Assembly: GCF_001425175.1 (NCBI RefSeq)
Contig: NZ_LMDV01000001.1
Coordinates: 1,137,454-1,201,453 of the forward strand
Direction: 5' to 3'
Origin: Nocardioides sp. Root1257
Lineage (GTDB): Bacteria > Actinomycetota > Actinomycetes > Propionibacteriales > Nocardioidaceae
Length of the DNA stretch: 64,000 bases
Shown here: one piece after another, positions 9,581 to 17,545 of the stretch
Numbering within the stretch: the stretch's first letter is position 1
Layout: every line of letters starts with the position of its first letter
Translations under genes and position numbers: made by a program
The notes under the pieces: generated by a model
Database searches by the model: none
The model's input: the letters and a program-made list of their open reading frames with translations, nothing else
Told to the model about the DNA's origin: nothing

Positions 9581-10669
9581 TCAGATCGCGGCGGCCCGGA
9601 CGACCATCACGTCCGGGAGATCGGCGACGACCTGGCGCCAGCTCGCACCCTCGTCGGCGGAGGCCCACACGGCGCCGTTGCGGGCCCCGAAGTAGAAGCC
9701 GGTGCGGTCGTGGTCGTCGGCGCACATCGCGTCGCGCATGACGGCGACGTAGAACCCGTCGGGCAGGCCGTCGCCGAGCTCCTCCCAGGTCTCCCCCGCG
9801 TCGCGCGAGCGCCAGACCCGGGCCTTGGCATCGGGTGGGTAGCGCCGGTCGCCGCCGTTGATCGGGAAGACGAAGATCGTGTCCGGCTCGTGCGGGTGGA
9901 CCACGATCGGGAAGCCGAAGGTGGCCGGCAGCCCGTCGCCGATCGACTTCCAGATCCGGCCCTCGTCGTCGGAGCGGTAGACCCCGCCGTGGTTCTGCAG
10001 GTAGAGCCGCTCGGGCCGGCTCGGGTGCCGGGTGATCTTGTGGACGCACTGCCCGAACTCCGGGTACTGCTGGCCCTCGGGCAGGAACTCCGCCCGGATG
10101 CCGTGGTTGCGGGCCTCCCAGGAGGCGCCGCCGTCGTCGGTCTGGTAGACGCCGCCACTGCTGAGCGCCGCCGTGACCGACTGCGGATCGGTCGGGTGCG
10201 GCAGCAGGGTGTGGAAGGCCTGACCGCCGAAGCCGGCGCCCCACTCGGTGCGGTGCGGGTGGTCCCAGAGGGCCCGCTCGAGCGCGAACGTCTCGCCGCC
10301 GTCGGTCGAGCGCCACACGGCCGCGGGCTCGGTGCCGGCGTACACGACCCCGGTCTCGGCGCCCGGGACCAGCTGCCAGACCCGCTCGACGGTGGCACCG
10401 GTGTCCTCCGGGAAGCGGACGGCGCCGTTGGGCGTCTCCTGCCAGCTGGCGCCGAGGTCGTCGGAGCGCCAGATCTGCGGGCCGAGCCAGCTCGACGAGG
10501 CGCCGGCGAGCAGCCGCGGGACGTCGCCCCGGGCGTCGACGAGACAGGAGTAGACCTCCTCCATGTCGAAGTGCGGCCCCGTGAACTCCCAGTCCACGCG
10601 CTCCGCGTCCGACGTACCGATCCACAGGCCCTTGCGGGTCCCGACCATGAGCAGCGTCTTGTCCGGCAT
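9581..10669 (-). CDS. BNR/sialidase-like beta-propeller repeat protein
   Basis: A 362-aa protein made of BNR (Asp-box) repeats: IWRSDDLGASWQ, VWRSTDGGETFA, VYQTDDGGASWE, VYRSDDEGRIWK, VWRSRDAGETWE and VWASADEGASWR, spaced as in six- or seven-bladed propellers such as VPS10/glycosyl hydrolase-like exo-sialidase folds. There is no signal peptide, transmembrane helix or recognisable sialidase active-site set (no FRIP-like arginine), so a catalytic role is doubtful. The ATG has an AGGAGG ribosome-binding site about 5-10 nt upstream. It stands alone, divergent from the EamA gene. Function unknown; the fold assignment is good. Confidence 0.85.
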   Translation of the reverse strand: MPDKTLLMVGTRKGLWIGTSDAERVDWEFTGPHFDMEEVYSCLVDARGDVPRLLAGASSSWLGPQIWRSDDLGASWQETPNGAVRFPEDTGATVERVWQLVPGAETGVVYAGTEPAAVWRSTDGGETFALERALWDHPHRTEWGAGFGGQAFHTLLPHPTDPQSVTAALSSGGVYQTDDGGASWEARNHGIRAEFLPEGQQYPEFGQCVHKITRHPSRPERLYLQNHGGVYRSDDEGRIWKSIGDGLPATFGFPIVVHPHEPDTIFVFPINGGDRRYPPDAKARVWRSRDAGETWEELGDGLPDGFYVAVMRDAMCADDHDRTGFYFGARNGAVWASADEGASWRQVVADLPDVMVVRAAAI

Positions 10670-10700
10670 GCCTGCCTCCTGGGTAGCCCTGACTCTCTTC

Positions 10701-10706
10701 TACCCT
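10701..10706 (+). promoter_or_regulatory. -10 box TACCCT, leaderless promoter of the EamA gene
   Basis: TACCCT followed by GACTCG (6 nt) and GTG at 10713; no Shine-Dalgarno sequence is possible in that space. Confidence 0.6.
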
Positions 10707-10712
10707 GACTCG

Positions 10713-11585
10713 GTGACCGACGGGAACTCATCGCGCCCGCGAATCTCTCCCGTCTGGCTGGTGCTGGCCGGCATCCTGTCGGTCCAGTTCGGCGCCGGGG
10801 TGGCGAAGAGCCTCTTCGACGAGATCTCGCCGACGTCGATCGTGTGGCTGCGGCTCGTGACCAGCGCCGTCGTGCTGGTGGCGGCCGCCCGGCCGGTGCT
10901 GCGCGGGCGCTCGCGGACCGACTGGCTCGTGGTGCTCGCGTTCGGCACCTGCCTCGGCGTGATGAACTGGGCGATCTACCAGGCCTTCGCGCGGATCCCG
11001 CTCGGCATCGCGGTGACCCTGGAGTTCATCGGGCCGCTCACCCTCGCCGTCATCGGCTCGCGCCGGGTGCGCGACCTGCTCTGGGTGCTGCTGGCCGGGC
11101 TCGGCGTCGCCGTGCTCGGGCTCCAGGGCGGCGGCGAGCTGAACCTCGCCGGCGTGCTCTTCGCCCTCCTCGCCGGCGCCATGTGGGCGTCGTACATCCT
11201 GCTCGCCGGGCAGACCGGGCGGCGCTGGCCGGGCTTCGACGGTCTCGCCCTGGCGAGCGTCGTCGCGACCGTCCTGCTCACGCCGTTCGCGATCGGCGAG
11301 GGCGGCGGCGACCTCCTGGACCCGCGGATCCTGCTCCTCGGCGCCGCCGTCGGCCTGCTGTCGTCGGTCGTGCCCTACTCGTGCGAGCTGGTCGCGCTGC
11401 GCTCCATCAAGGCGTCGGTGTTCTCGATCCTGATGAGCCTCGAGCCCGCCGCCGCGGCCCTGGCCGGGATGATCGTGCTCAGCGAGTTCCTCACCTGGGA
11501 GCAGTGGCTCGCGATGACCTTCGTCGTCATCGCCTCCGTCGGCGCCACCCGCTCCGCCCGCCCAGTCGCGCCGGCTCCCGACTGA
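10713..11585 (+). CDS. EamA/RhtA-type drug-metabolite transporter
   Basis: Ten-helix DMT-superfamily permease, 290 aa, with the two EamA repeats (first half LVLAGILSVQFGAGVAKSLFDEISP..., second half ALLAGAMWASYILLAGQTG). The MNWAIYQAFARIPLGIAVTLEFIGPLTLAVIGSRR segment is typical of the RhtA threonine/homoserine-exporter branch, so export of small amino acids or related metabolites is likely. The GTG start was chosen over upstream in-frame codons because of the -10 box 6 nt before it and because upstream sequence is promoter of the divergent BNR gene. It is a single-gene unit. The substrate is not determinable from sequence. Confidence 0.87.
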   Translation: MTDGNSSRPRISPVWLVLAGILSVQFGAGVAKSLFDEISPTSIVWLRLVTSAVVLVAAARPVLRGRSRTDWLVVLAFGTCLGVMNWAIYQAFARIPLGIAVTLEFIGPLTLAVIGSRRVRDLLWVLLAGLGVAVLGLQGGGELNLAGVLFALLAGAMWASYILLAGQTGRRWPGFDGLALASVVATVLLTPFAIGEGGGDLLDPRILLLGAAVGLLSSVVPYSCELVALRSIKASVFSILMSLEPAAAALAGMIVLSEFLTWEQWLAMTFVVIASVGATRSARPVAPAPD

Positions 11586-11626
11586 CTGACCGAGGGTCGG
11601 CGAGTTCACGCAACCGTCACACGTCG

Positions 11627-11658
11627 TTGACCCACCCGAAGCGGCCGGCTCCTAGGTT
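11627..11658 (+). promoter_or_regulatory. Possible promoter of the 79-aa small gene
   Basis: TTGACC at 11627-11632 and TAGGTT at 11653-11658, separated by 20 nt, which is longer than the usual 16-18, so this is only a candidate. It lies about 40 nt before the small gene's start. Confidence 0.3.
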
Positions 11659-11699
11659 GGAGCGCACGTTGTCACTCGGGACACACATGGGAGTCCGCG

Positions 11700-11939
11700 A
11701 TGCACCTGGTACCGACTCGCGCCGCACGTCCGATCGGACGAGCCGTGGCGGCGGTACGAGAGTGGCCCGTCGAGTCCCAGCAGCGCTCCCGGCGCAACGC
11801 CATGATCGCCTCCACCGCCCTCGCACAACGGCGTGCGGAGCTCCATGACGTCGAGGACTTCCTGGCTGCACTGGACCTCCAGAGTGCACGGGACCAGGCT
11901 CCGACGTCGGAGGTCGCAGCCCAGGCTGCACACGGCTGA
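11700..11939 (+). CDS. Small hypothetical protein (79 aa)
   Basis: A 79-aa basic N-terminus/acidic C-terminus protein (MHLVPTRAARPIGRAV..., later AELHDVEDFLAALDL) with no recognised domain, no signal peptide and no membrane helix. Support for a real gene: a GGGAG ribosome-binding site 6 nt before the ATG, GC-rich third codon positions, a candidate promoter upstream, and a strong hairpin terminator that begins at the stop codon. It sits alone between the EamA gene and the sugar dehydrogenase. It may be lineage-specific; function unknown. Confidence 0.55.
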   Translation: MHLVPTRAARPIGRAVAAVREWPVESQQRSRRNAMIASTALAQRRAELHDVEDFLAALDLQSARDQAPTSEVAAQAAHG

Positions 11940-11986
11940 GTCCGCCGGGCGGGACCTGCCTCTCCCTGGCCGCCCGGCGGGCTCAG
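11936..11986 (+). terminator. Strong hairpin terminator after the small gene
   Basis: A 17-bp stem with one G-U pair: CTGAGTCCGCCGGGCGG (11936-11952) against CCGCCCGGCGGGCTCAG (11970-11986), 17-nt loop. It overlaps the last codon and stop of the 79-aa gene and ends just before the next promoter. Confidence 0.8.
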
Positions 11987-11996
11987 CCGCACTGGC

Positions 11997-12002
11997 TAGG
12001 GT
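11997..12002 (+). promoter_or_regulatory. -10 box TAGGGT, leaderless promoter of the sugar dehydrogenase
   Basis: TAGGGT followed by TCGTCC (6 nt) and the ATG at 12009. Confidence 0.6.
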
Positions 12003-12008
12003 TCGTCC

Positions 12009-13160
12009 ATGAGACGCCTCGTCGCCCTCGCCAGCGCCGCCGTCCTCACTGCGGGCGGACTGACCGCGTGCAGCGACGGGAGCGACGAGCCGGAGACGAA
12101 GGTCGTCGGGTCGCCGTCGGAGAGCGCCACCCCGTCGCCGACGGCCTCGCCCAGCGACAGCCCGACCCGGGACACGACGCCTCCGAAGGTGGTCGGCACG
12201 GTCGCGACCGGGCTCCAGGCTCCGTGGGGCATCGGCTTCCTGCCGAACGGCGACGCGGTCGTCACCGAGCGCGACACCACGAAGGTGCTGCTCCTCGCGG
12301 CCCCGTCGTACGACGTGAAGGAGGTCGGCAGCATCAACGAGGCCGTGGGGCTGGGTGACCAGGGCGGCGAGGCCGGCCTGCTGGGCGTCGCGGTGTCGCC
12401 GGACTTCGAGCAGGACCACCTGCTGTTCTTCTACTACAGCACCGAGAGCGAGAACCGGATCGTCAAGGCGACCCTGGAGAGCGGGCGCCTGGAGACCCCG
12501 ACGACCATCCTCGACGGCATCCCGCGCGGGTTCATCCACGACGGCGGGCGCCTGGCGTTCGGACCCGACGGCTACCTCTACGCCTCGACCGGCGAGACCG
12601 GCTCCGGTGAGCTGGCGCAGGACAAGGACACGCCGGCCGGCAAGATCCTGCGGATCACCACCGACGGCGAGGCGGCGCCGGGCAACCCGGTGCAGGGCAA
12701 CCCGTACTGGTCCTACGGGCACCGCAACGTGCAGGGCCTCGCGTTCGACGACCGGGACCGCCTGTGGGCCTCGGAGTTCGGGCAGGACACGTACGACGAG
12801 CTCAACCTGATCACCAAGGGCGCCAACTACGGCTGGCCGATGGTCGAGGGCAAGGGCAGCGGCGACAGCTCGCTGGAGGACCCGCAGGAGGTCTGGAACA
12901 CCGACGAGGCCTCGCCGTCGGGGCTGGCCTGGCTCGACGGCTACCTCTGGATGGCCTCCCTCAAGGGCGAGCGGCTGTGGCGCGTCGACGTGACCGGCAA
13001 GCGGGCGAAGGACCCCACCGACTTCTTCGTCGGCGAGTACGGCCGGATGCGGACCGTCGCGGTCGCTCCTGACGGCAACCTCTGGGTGACGACCAGCAAC
13101 ACCGACGGTCGTGGCGACCCGCAGGACGGCGACGACCGGATCCTGCTCATCGAGCCCTGA
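12009..13160 (+). CDS. PQQ-type glucose/sorbosone dehydrogenase-like lipoprotein
   Basis: Exported six-bladed propeller protein of the soluble glucose/sorbosone dehydrogenase family (Hhip/sGDH fold), 383 aa. It has a lipoprotein signal (MRRLVALASAAVLTAGGLTAC, lipobox LTAC with C21 as the lipid site), a Ser/Thr/Pro-rich spacer to about residue 60, then family motifs PWGIGFLPNGDAVVTER, EAGLLGVAVSPDF, HDGGRLAFGPDGYLY, GHRNVQGLAFD, and LNLITKGANYGWP with the NYGWP signature. Expected role: PQQ- and calcium-dependent oxidation of aldose sugars outside the membrane, although many homologues have no proven activity. No PQQ synthesis genes are seen. It ends 9 nt from the convergent ECF S-component stop. 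Confidence 0.88.
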   Translation: MRRLVALASAAVLTAGGLTACSDGSDEPETKVVGSPSESATPSPTASPSDSPTRDTTPPKVVGTVATGLQAPWGIGFLPNGDAVVTERDTTKVLLLAAPSYDVKEVGSINEAVGLGDQGGEAGLLGVAVSPDFEQDHLLFFYYSTESENRIVKATLESGRLETPTTILDGIPRGFIHDGGRLAFGPDGYLYASTGETGSGELAQDKDTPAGKILRITTDGEAAPGNPVQGNPYWSYGHRNVQGLAFDDRDRLWASEFGQDTYDELNLITKGANYGWPMVEGKGSGDSSLEDPQEVWNTDEASPSGLAWLDGYLWMASLKGERLWRVDVTGKRAKDPTDFFVGEYGRMRTVAVAPDGNLWVTTSNTDGRGDPQDGDDRILLIEP

Positions 13161-13169
13161 CGCCCTGCC

Positions 13170-13970
13170 TTACCTGGGCCGCACCTCGCCGGTCACGGTC
13201 GCGCGGCGGGCGGCCCGCCGCAGGGTGGCCAGGATCGCCGGACCGAGCACCACGACGGCGACCGCGGTCGTGATCGCGCGCATGGTGTCCCAGCTGCCCG
13301 TCGACGTCAGCAGGGTGTAGACGAGGAAGCGGTGCAGGTTGTCGACCAGCGCGGCGCCCGGCACGTACGACAGCGACCCCTCGTGCCCCGCGACGGCGAT
13401 GCCCGCGATGTAGGGCCAGCCCGACAGGTTCATGAAGATCCCGAACGCGTACGACGCGACCACGGCGTACGCCGCGAGCATCGCGATCTCGGCGCGGCCG
13501 GTCACCCGGCGCGGCAGCAGCCCGGCGCCCATCCCGACCCACGCGGAGCAGAGCATCTGGTAGGGCAGCCACGGGCCGACCCCGGCGGTCATCAGGGCCG
13601 AGGCGAAGAGCGAGGTGCAGCCGAGCACGAACCCGAAGCCGGGGCCGAAGACCCGGCCGCCCAGGATCAGCAGGAAGAACGTCAGCTCGACGCCCGCGGC
13701 GCCGGGCGAGATGCCGCGCAGGATCGCGTTGGCCGCGCTGAGCACCCCGAGCACGGCGAGCACCCGGGGGTCGAGGCCGCCCTCGTTGAGCTCGGCGAGC
13801 ACGACGGCGATCACCACCGGCAGCAGGCCGAGGAAGAGGAACGGCGGGTCCACGCGCTCGCCGGTGCCGGCACGCAGGAGCAGCGGCCAGCAGAGCATCA
13901 TCAGCCCGGCGACCGAGGCGACGGTGAGCACCAGCGCGGAGCGCGGCGAGATGCGGACGGCGCTGGTCAC
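13170..13970 (-). CDS. ECF transporter S component, CbrT-like (predicted cobalamin)
   Basis: Integral membrane substrate-binding (S) subunit of an energy-coupling factor transporter, 266 aa, with about six hydrophobic helices (ALVLTVASVAGLMMLCWPLL, FLGLLPVVIAVVLAEL, VELTFFLLILGGRVFGPGFGFVLGCTSLFASAL and others). The start is a GTG overlapping the ATPase stop (GTGA). It is last in a five-gene run behind a cobalamin riboswitch, which is why I assign B12 or a B12 precursor as ligand. This matches the CbrT type of S component known from CbrTUV systems. The family assignment is good. The substrate rests on the riboswitch and on the exported toroid and beta-domain proteins upstream. Confidence 0.85.
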   Translation of the reverse strand: MTSAVRISPRSALVLTVASVAGLMMLCWPLLLRAGTGERVDPPFLFLGLLPVVIAVVLAELNEGGLDPRVLAVLGVLSAANAILRGISPGAAGVELTFFLLILGGRVFGPGFGFVLGCTSLFASALMTAGVGPWLPYQMLCSAWVGMGAGLLPRRVTGRAEIAMLAAYAVVASYAFGIFMNLSGWPYIAGIAVAGHEGSLSYVPGAALVDNLHRFLVYTLLTSTGSWDTMRAITTAVAVVVLGPAILATLRRAARRATVTGEVRPR

Positions 13971-15544
13971 GGCAGCCCCACAGGCAGCGCGGCCACGACC
14001 TCGTCGACGCGCAGCCACGGGGCACCGAGCACCTTGGTGACCTGCGGCGCGAACGCCGGGGACTCGGCGACCACCCGGCGCACCGGTCCGGAGGAGACGA
14101 CCTCGCCGTCCGCGAGCACGACGACGTCGTCGGCGACCTGGGCCACGAACTCCACGTCGTGGGTGGCGACGAGCACCGCGTGCCCGTCGGCGGCGAGGCC
14201 GCGCAGGATGCCGGCCAGCACGTGCTTGGCGGCGTAGTCGAGGCCGCGGGTGGGCTCGTCGAGCAGCAGCACCCGCGGCCGCGAGGCGAGCACCAGGGCC
14301 AGGGCGAGCGCCAGGCGCTGCCCCTCGGAGAGATCACGGGGGTGCTGGTCGCCGGGGATGCCCGGCACCAGCCGGTCGAGCAGACCACGCGAGGCGCCGC
14401 TGCCCCCGTCGGCGGCCGCGCACTCCTCGTCGACGGTCTCGAGGTAGAGGAGGTCGGCCGCGTTCTGCGGCACCAGCCCGACCAGCGCCCGCCGGCCCGC
14501 CGGGGCCAGCGCGACCGGGTCGCTGCCGCCGACGTCGACGCGCCCCGCCGTACGCCGGCCGCTGCCCTGGACCGCCCACAGCAGCGAGGACTTGCCCGAG
14601 CCGTTGCGCCCCATCAGGGCGGTCACCCGGCCGGCGCCGAGGTCGAGGTCGAGGTGGCGTACGGCGACGGTCTGGCCGTGCACGACGTCGAGCGAGCGGA
14701 CGGCGACGGCCGTGCTCGTCGCGGCCTCCTCCGCGACCACCGGTGGGGTGAGACGGAGGTCGCGGGCGCGCCGGCGGGCGTCACGGACGCTCAGCGGGAG
14801 GGGGCTCCAGCCCGCGGCCCGGCCGAGCTCGACGATCGGGGGCGCCACGGGCGAGTCGACCAGCAGGTCGCCCGGCTCCCCCACGGTGACGCGGCCGTCG
14901 CCGGTGAGCAGGCACATCCGGTCGACGAAGGGGATGACCCGCTCCAGCCGGTGCTCGGCGAGCAGCACCGAGACCCCGAGGTCGTGGACCAGCCGGGTGA
15001 GCGTGGCGAGCACCTCCTCGGCCGCGGTCGGGTCGAGCGCGGAGGTCGGCTCGTCGAGCACGAGCAACCGCGGGTGCATGGTGAGCACCGAGCCGATCGC
15101 GACCCGCTGCTGCTGACCGCCCGACAGGGTGCGCAGGTCGCGGTGGCGCAGGTCGGCGACGCCGAGCAGGTCGAGGGTCTCCTCGACCCGGCGGCGCATC
15201 GTCTCCGGCGGCAGGCCGAGCTGCTCCATGCCGTAGGCGAGCTCCTCCTCGACCGTGTCGGTGACGAAGCCGGCGGCGGGGTTCTGGCCGACGTACCCGA
15301 TCGCATGCGCGCGCTCGCGCGGTGGCGTGTGCACGATGCTGGCGCCGTCGAGCAGCACGTCCCCGTCCAGCACGCCACCGGAGAAGCGCGGCACCAGCCC
15401 GGTGACGACGCCCAGCAGCGTGGACTTGCCGACCCCCGTCGGCCCGGAGACCAGCACCAGCTCGCCCTCGTCCACCACGAGGTCGACGGCGTCCAGCACC
15501 GGCGCGTCGGCGTACGAGAAGGTGATCCCGCGCAGCTCGATCAC
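13967..15544 (-). CDS. ECF transporter ATPase, two ABC domains fused (EcfA1-EcfA2)
   Basis: Cytoplasmic energy-coupling ATPase with both nucleotide-binding domains in one 525-aa chain. Domain 1 has Walker A GPTGVGKST (about 34-42), signature LSGGQ (about 141-145) and Walker B LLVLDEPTSALD. Domain 2 has Walker A GRNGSGKSS (about 312-320), the variant signature DLSEGQ and Walker B VLLLDEPTRGLD. Both H-loop histidines appear (AEHRL, ATHDVEF). The GTG start overlaps the EcfT stop and its own stop overlaps the S-component start, so the three transporter subunits are translationally coupled. It would power substrate uptake with EcfT and the S component. Confidence 0.93.
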   Translation of the reverse strand: MIELRGITFSYADAPVLDAVDLVVDEGELVLVSGPTGVGKSTLLGVVTGLVPRFSGGVLDGDVLLDGASIVHTPPRERAHAIGYVGQNPAAGFVTDTVEEELAYGMEQLGLPPETMRRRVEETLDLLGVADLRHRDLRTLSGGQQQRVAIGSVLTMHPRLLVLDEPTSALDPTAAEEVLATLTRLVHDLGVSVLLAEHRLERVIPFVDRMCLLTGDGRVTVGEPGDLLVDSPVAPPIVELGRAAGWSPLPLSVRDARRRARDLRLTPPVVAEEAATSTAVAVRSLDVVHGQTVAVRHLDLDLGAGRVTALMGRNGSGKSSLLWAVQGSGRRTAGRVDVGGSDPVALAPAGRRALVGLVPQNAADLLYLETVDEECAAADGGSGASRGLLDRLVPGIPGDQHPRDLSEGQRLALALALVLASRPRVLLLDEPTRGLDYAAKHVLAGILRGLAADGHAVLVATHDVEFVAQVADDVVVLADGEVVSSGPVRRVVAESPAFAPQVTKVLGAPWLRVDEVVAALPVGLP

Positions 15545-16647
15545 GCGGCCACCTCCTCACGCACGAGTACGGCGGCCGTGGTGGTCGTCCGCGCCTGCGG
15601 GGGCGAGCAGAGTGCGCCGAGCAGGGCCACCGCGCCGGCGGCGAGGGCGGCGAGGCTGATCGTGGGGAACGCGTCGAGCGCCGGGTAGGCGACGGCGACC
15701 TGGTGCTCGCTGATCCACCAGCCGAGGCCACCGACGATGACGCCCGAGGCGGTCACGGCCAGCTCCGGCCAGCGCCACGGGTCGGGGCGGTAGCGGGTCC
15801 GCTCGACGCGGCGCCCGGCGCTGCGCAGGCCGGCGACCGCGGCGAGGACGCCGACGGCGAGCATGGGCAGCGCCAGGACCCGGGGCGCGGTGTGGTCGAG
15901 GACGGCGTAGGTCCCGACGCAGATGCCGACCAGGCCGACCAGCATCAGGGCGCCGGTGGTGCGCCGCTGGGCGCGGGTGGCGTCGCCGGCGCGGCCGTAG
16001 CCGCGGGCGTCCATGCCGGCGGCCAGCGCGAGCGAGCGCTCGAGGGCGTCCTCGAGCACCGGCACGAGCAGGCGCCGCAGGCGGCCGACCCGCCCGGTCT
16101 CCCCCGCCCGGAGCGCCTGCGCGGCGCGCACCCGACGCATGCTGTCGGCGAACTGCGGCAGCACGCTCACCGCGACCACCAGTGCGGTGCCGATCTCGTA
16201 GAGCGCCGGTGGCACCGAGCGCAGCAGCCGCTTGGGGTTGGCCAGCGAGTTGGCCGCGCCGACGCAGATCACGATGGTGGCGAGCCGGAGCCCGTCGTAC
16301 AGCGCGAAGAGCACGGCCTGGGCGTAGACCGGCCCGAGCAGCGTGATGCCCGCGACCCAGTCGGGCAGCGGGACCGACGGCAGGTCGAGCAGCACGCGGC
16401 CGCCGAACCAGCCGCCGAAGACCAGGCGGAACGCCACCCGGATCACCACGATCGCCACGCCGAGCCACACGTAGAGCCGGAACGACTGTCCCCACGGCTG
16501 CTCGGAGCGTCGCAGCGAGACGACGAGCGCGGCCACCCCGATGAGCATCAGCAGGATCAGGGGGTTGGTCGTCAGCGACGCCGCGACCGCCAGCCCGATG
16601 GCCCACAGCCACCAGGCCACCGGGTGCAGGTCGCGAGGGTGGTTCAC
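15541..16647 (-). CDS. ECF transporter transmembrane coupling protein EcfT
   Basis: Coupling subunit that links the ATPase to the S component. The 368-aa product has N-terminal helices (WWLWAIGLAVAASLTT, PLILLMLIGVAALVVSL), a central helix cluster, and the two cytoplasmic coupling-helix motifs of the family: an AxR-type motif in MRRVRAAQALRAGETG and another around LAAGMDARGYGR. A C-terminal block of hydrophobic helices is longer than in minimal EcfT proteins. The GTG start at 16647 overlaps the stop of the anchored beta-domain gene (GTGA). The open frame extends further upstream but there overlaps that gene antisense to its frame. Part of the B12-riboswitch operon. Confidence 0.9.
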   Translation of the reverse strand: MNHPRDLHPVAWWLWAIGLAVAASLTTNPLILLMLIGVAALVVSLRRSEQPWGQSFRLYVWLGVAIVVIRVAFRLVFGGWFGGRVLLDLPSVPLPDWVAGITLLGPVYAQAVLFALYDGLRLATIVICVGAANSLANPKRLLRSVPPALYEIGTALVVAVSVLPQFADSMRRVRAAQALRAGETGRVGRLRRLLVPVLEDALERSLALAAGMDARGYGRAGDATRAQRRTTGALMLVGLVGICVGTYAVLDHTAPRVLALPMLAVGVLAAVAGLRSAGRRVERTRYRPDPWRWPELAVTASGVIVGGLGWWISEHQVAVAYPALDAFPTISLAALAAGAVALLGALCSPPQARTTTTAAVLVREEVAA

Positions 16648-17534
16648 GGTGCGGCGTTCCCCCGGCGGCGTACGACGGCGACGGTGCCGCCGGCGGCGAA
16701 CAGCAGGATCACGACGACCGGACCGACCCAGGTCGGCAGGCCGCCGTCGGACGGGTCCGCCGGCTCGGCAGCTGTCGGCGTCGGGGTGTCGGACGGCGAC
16801 TCGTCGACCTCGGGCGAGGTTGAGGGCGTGTCGGCGGCCCCGGTGGAGCTCGGCTCGGCAGGGCTGGAGGAGGCGCTCGCGGATCGACTCGGGGACGCCT
16901 CGGACGAGGGGTCCGTCGAGGGGCTCGCAGACAGGGTGGCCGACAGAGTGGTCGAAGAGCCGTGCGTCCCCGACGACGGAGAGGGCTTCGGCTTCTTGGT
17001 GGGCTTCTTCGTGGGCGCCGCAGACGGGCTGGGCGTCCTCGTCGGCGCCGCCGGGTGCGCGGTCGGGCTCGCGCCCGGAGCCGAGCGCGAGGCGCTGCCG
17101 TTCCACGAGAACGCGACGTACCCGCCGTCGGGGACGTGGAGCGAGCCCGCCGCGGTCGTGGCGTAGGTCCACCTGCCGGAGGTCCCGTCGGACCACCACA
17201 GGCCCCAGTAGGCGTCGGCCGGAGGCGTGTTGACGCACGGGTCGGACGCCGGCTGCCCGGAGACCTGGCAGACGAAGCCCGGCTGGCGCTGAACGTAGGA
17301 CAGCGGGAAGCCGGCCGCCGAGAAGAGCGACGTCGCCGAGTCCCCACCGCCGCCGGCGACGCAGGCGGTCTGCAGGCCGCCGCCGAGCTGGTGGAAGTCC
17401 ACGACGACGCTGACGCCGTCGCCGCTCGAACAGGTCGCGGCCGCGGCCGGCCCCGCGGGCAGCGTCAACCCCACCGCGGCGGCCACGAGGGCCGCCGCGA
17501 TGAGGTGGAGAGCCGACCGGAACGGCCGAGGCAC
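16644..17534 (-). CDS. Exported, membrane-anchored transcobalamin beta-domain-like protein
   Basis: A 296-aa surface protein. A signal peptide ends near residue 33 (cleavage after AAA). A domain of about 110 aa follows, with four cysteines and the pattern VSVVVDF ... LFSAAGF ... YWGLWWSDG ... LHVPDGGYVAFSWNG. This resembles the DUF4430-type beta domain at the C-terminus of intrinsic factor and transcobalamin. Next come about 100 residues rich in Ser, Pro, Thr and Lys (a stalk), then one helix (VVVILLFAAGGTVAVV) and a short basic tail. The stalk-plus-helix layout puts the beta domain outside the cell on a tether; it is not an LPxTG sortase signal. The GTG start has GAGGA about 8 nt upstream and lies 11 nt after the toroid gene. 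The domain match is by eye and moderate. Confidence 0.75.
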   Translation of the reverse strand: MPRPFRSALHLIAAALVAAAVGLTLPAGPAAAATCSSGDGVSVVVDFHQLGGGLQTACVAGGGGDSATSLFSAAGFPLSYVQRQPGFVCQVSGQPASDPCVNTPPADAYWGLWWSDGTSGRWTYATTAAGSLHVPDGGYVAFSWNGSASRSAPGASPTAHPAAPTRTPSPSAAPTKKPTKKPKPSPSSGTHGSSTTLSATLSASPSTDPSSEASPSRSASASSSPAEPSSTGAADTPSTSPEVDESPSDTPTPTAAEPADPSDGGLPTWVGPVVVILLFAAGGTVAVVRRRGNAAP

Positions 17535-17545
17535 GCGACCGATCC

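Noticed and set aside
9581..10669. Active exo-sialidase
   Set aside because: Asp-box repeats are present, but the catalytic arginine triad context and a signal peptide are not seen.
16644..17534. Sortase-anchored protein (LPTWVG before the helix)
   Set aside because: The motif is not LPxTG-like in the required spacing, and the sequence continues straight into the membrane helix with a basic tail.
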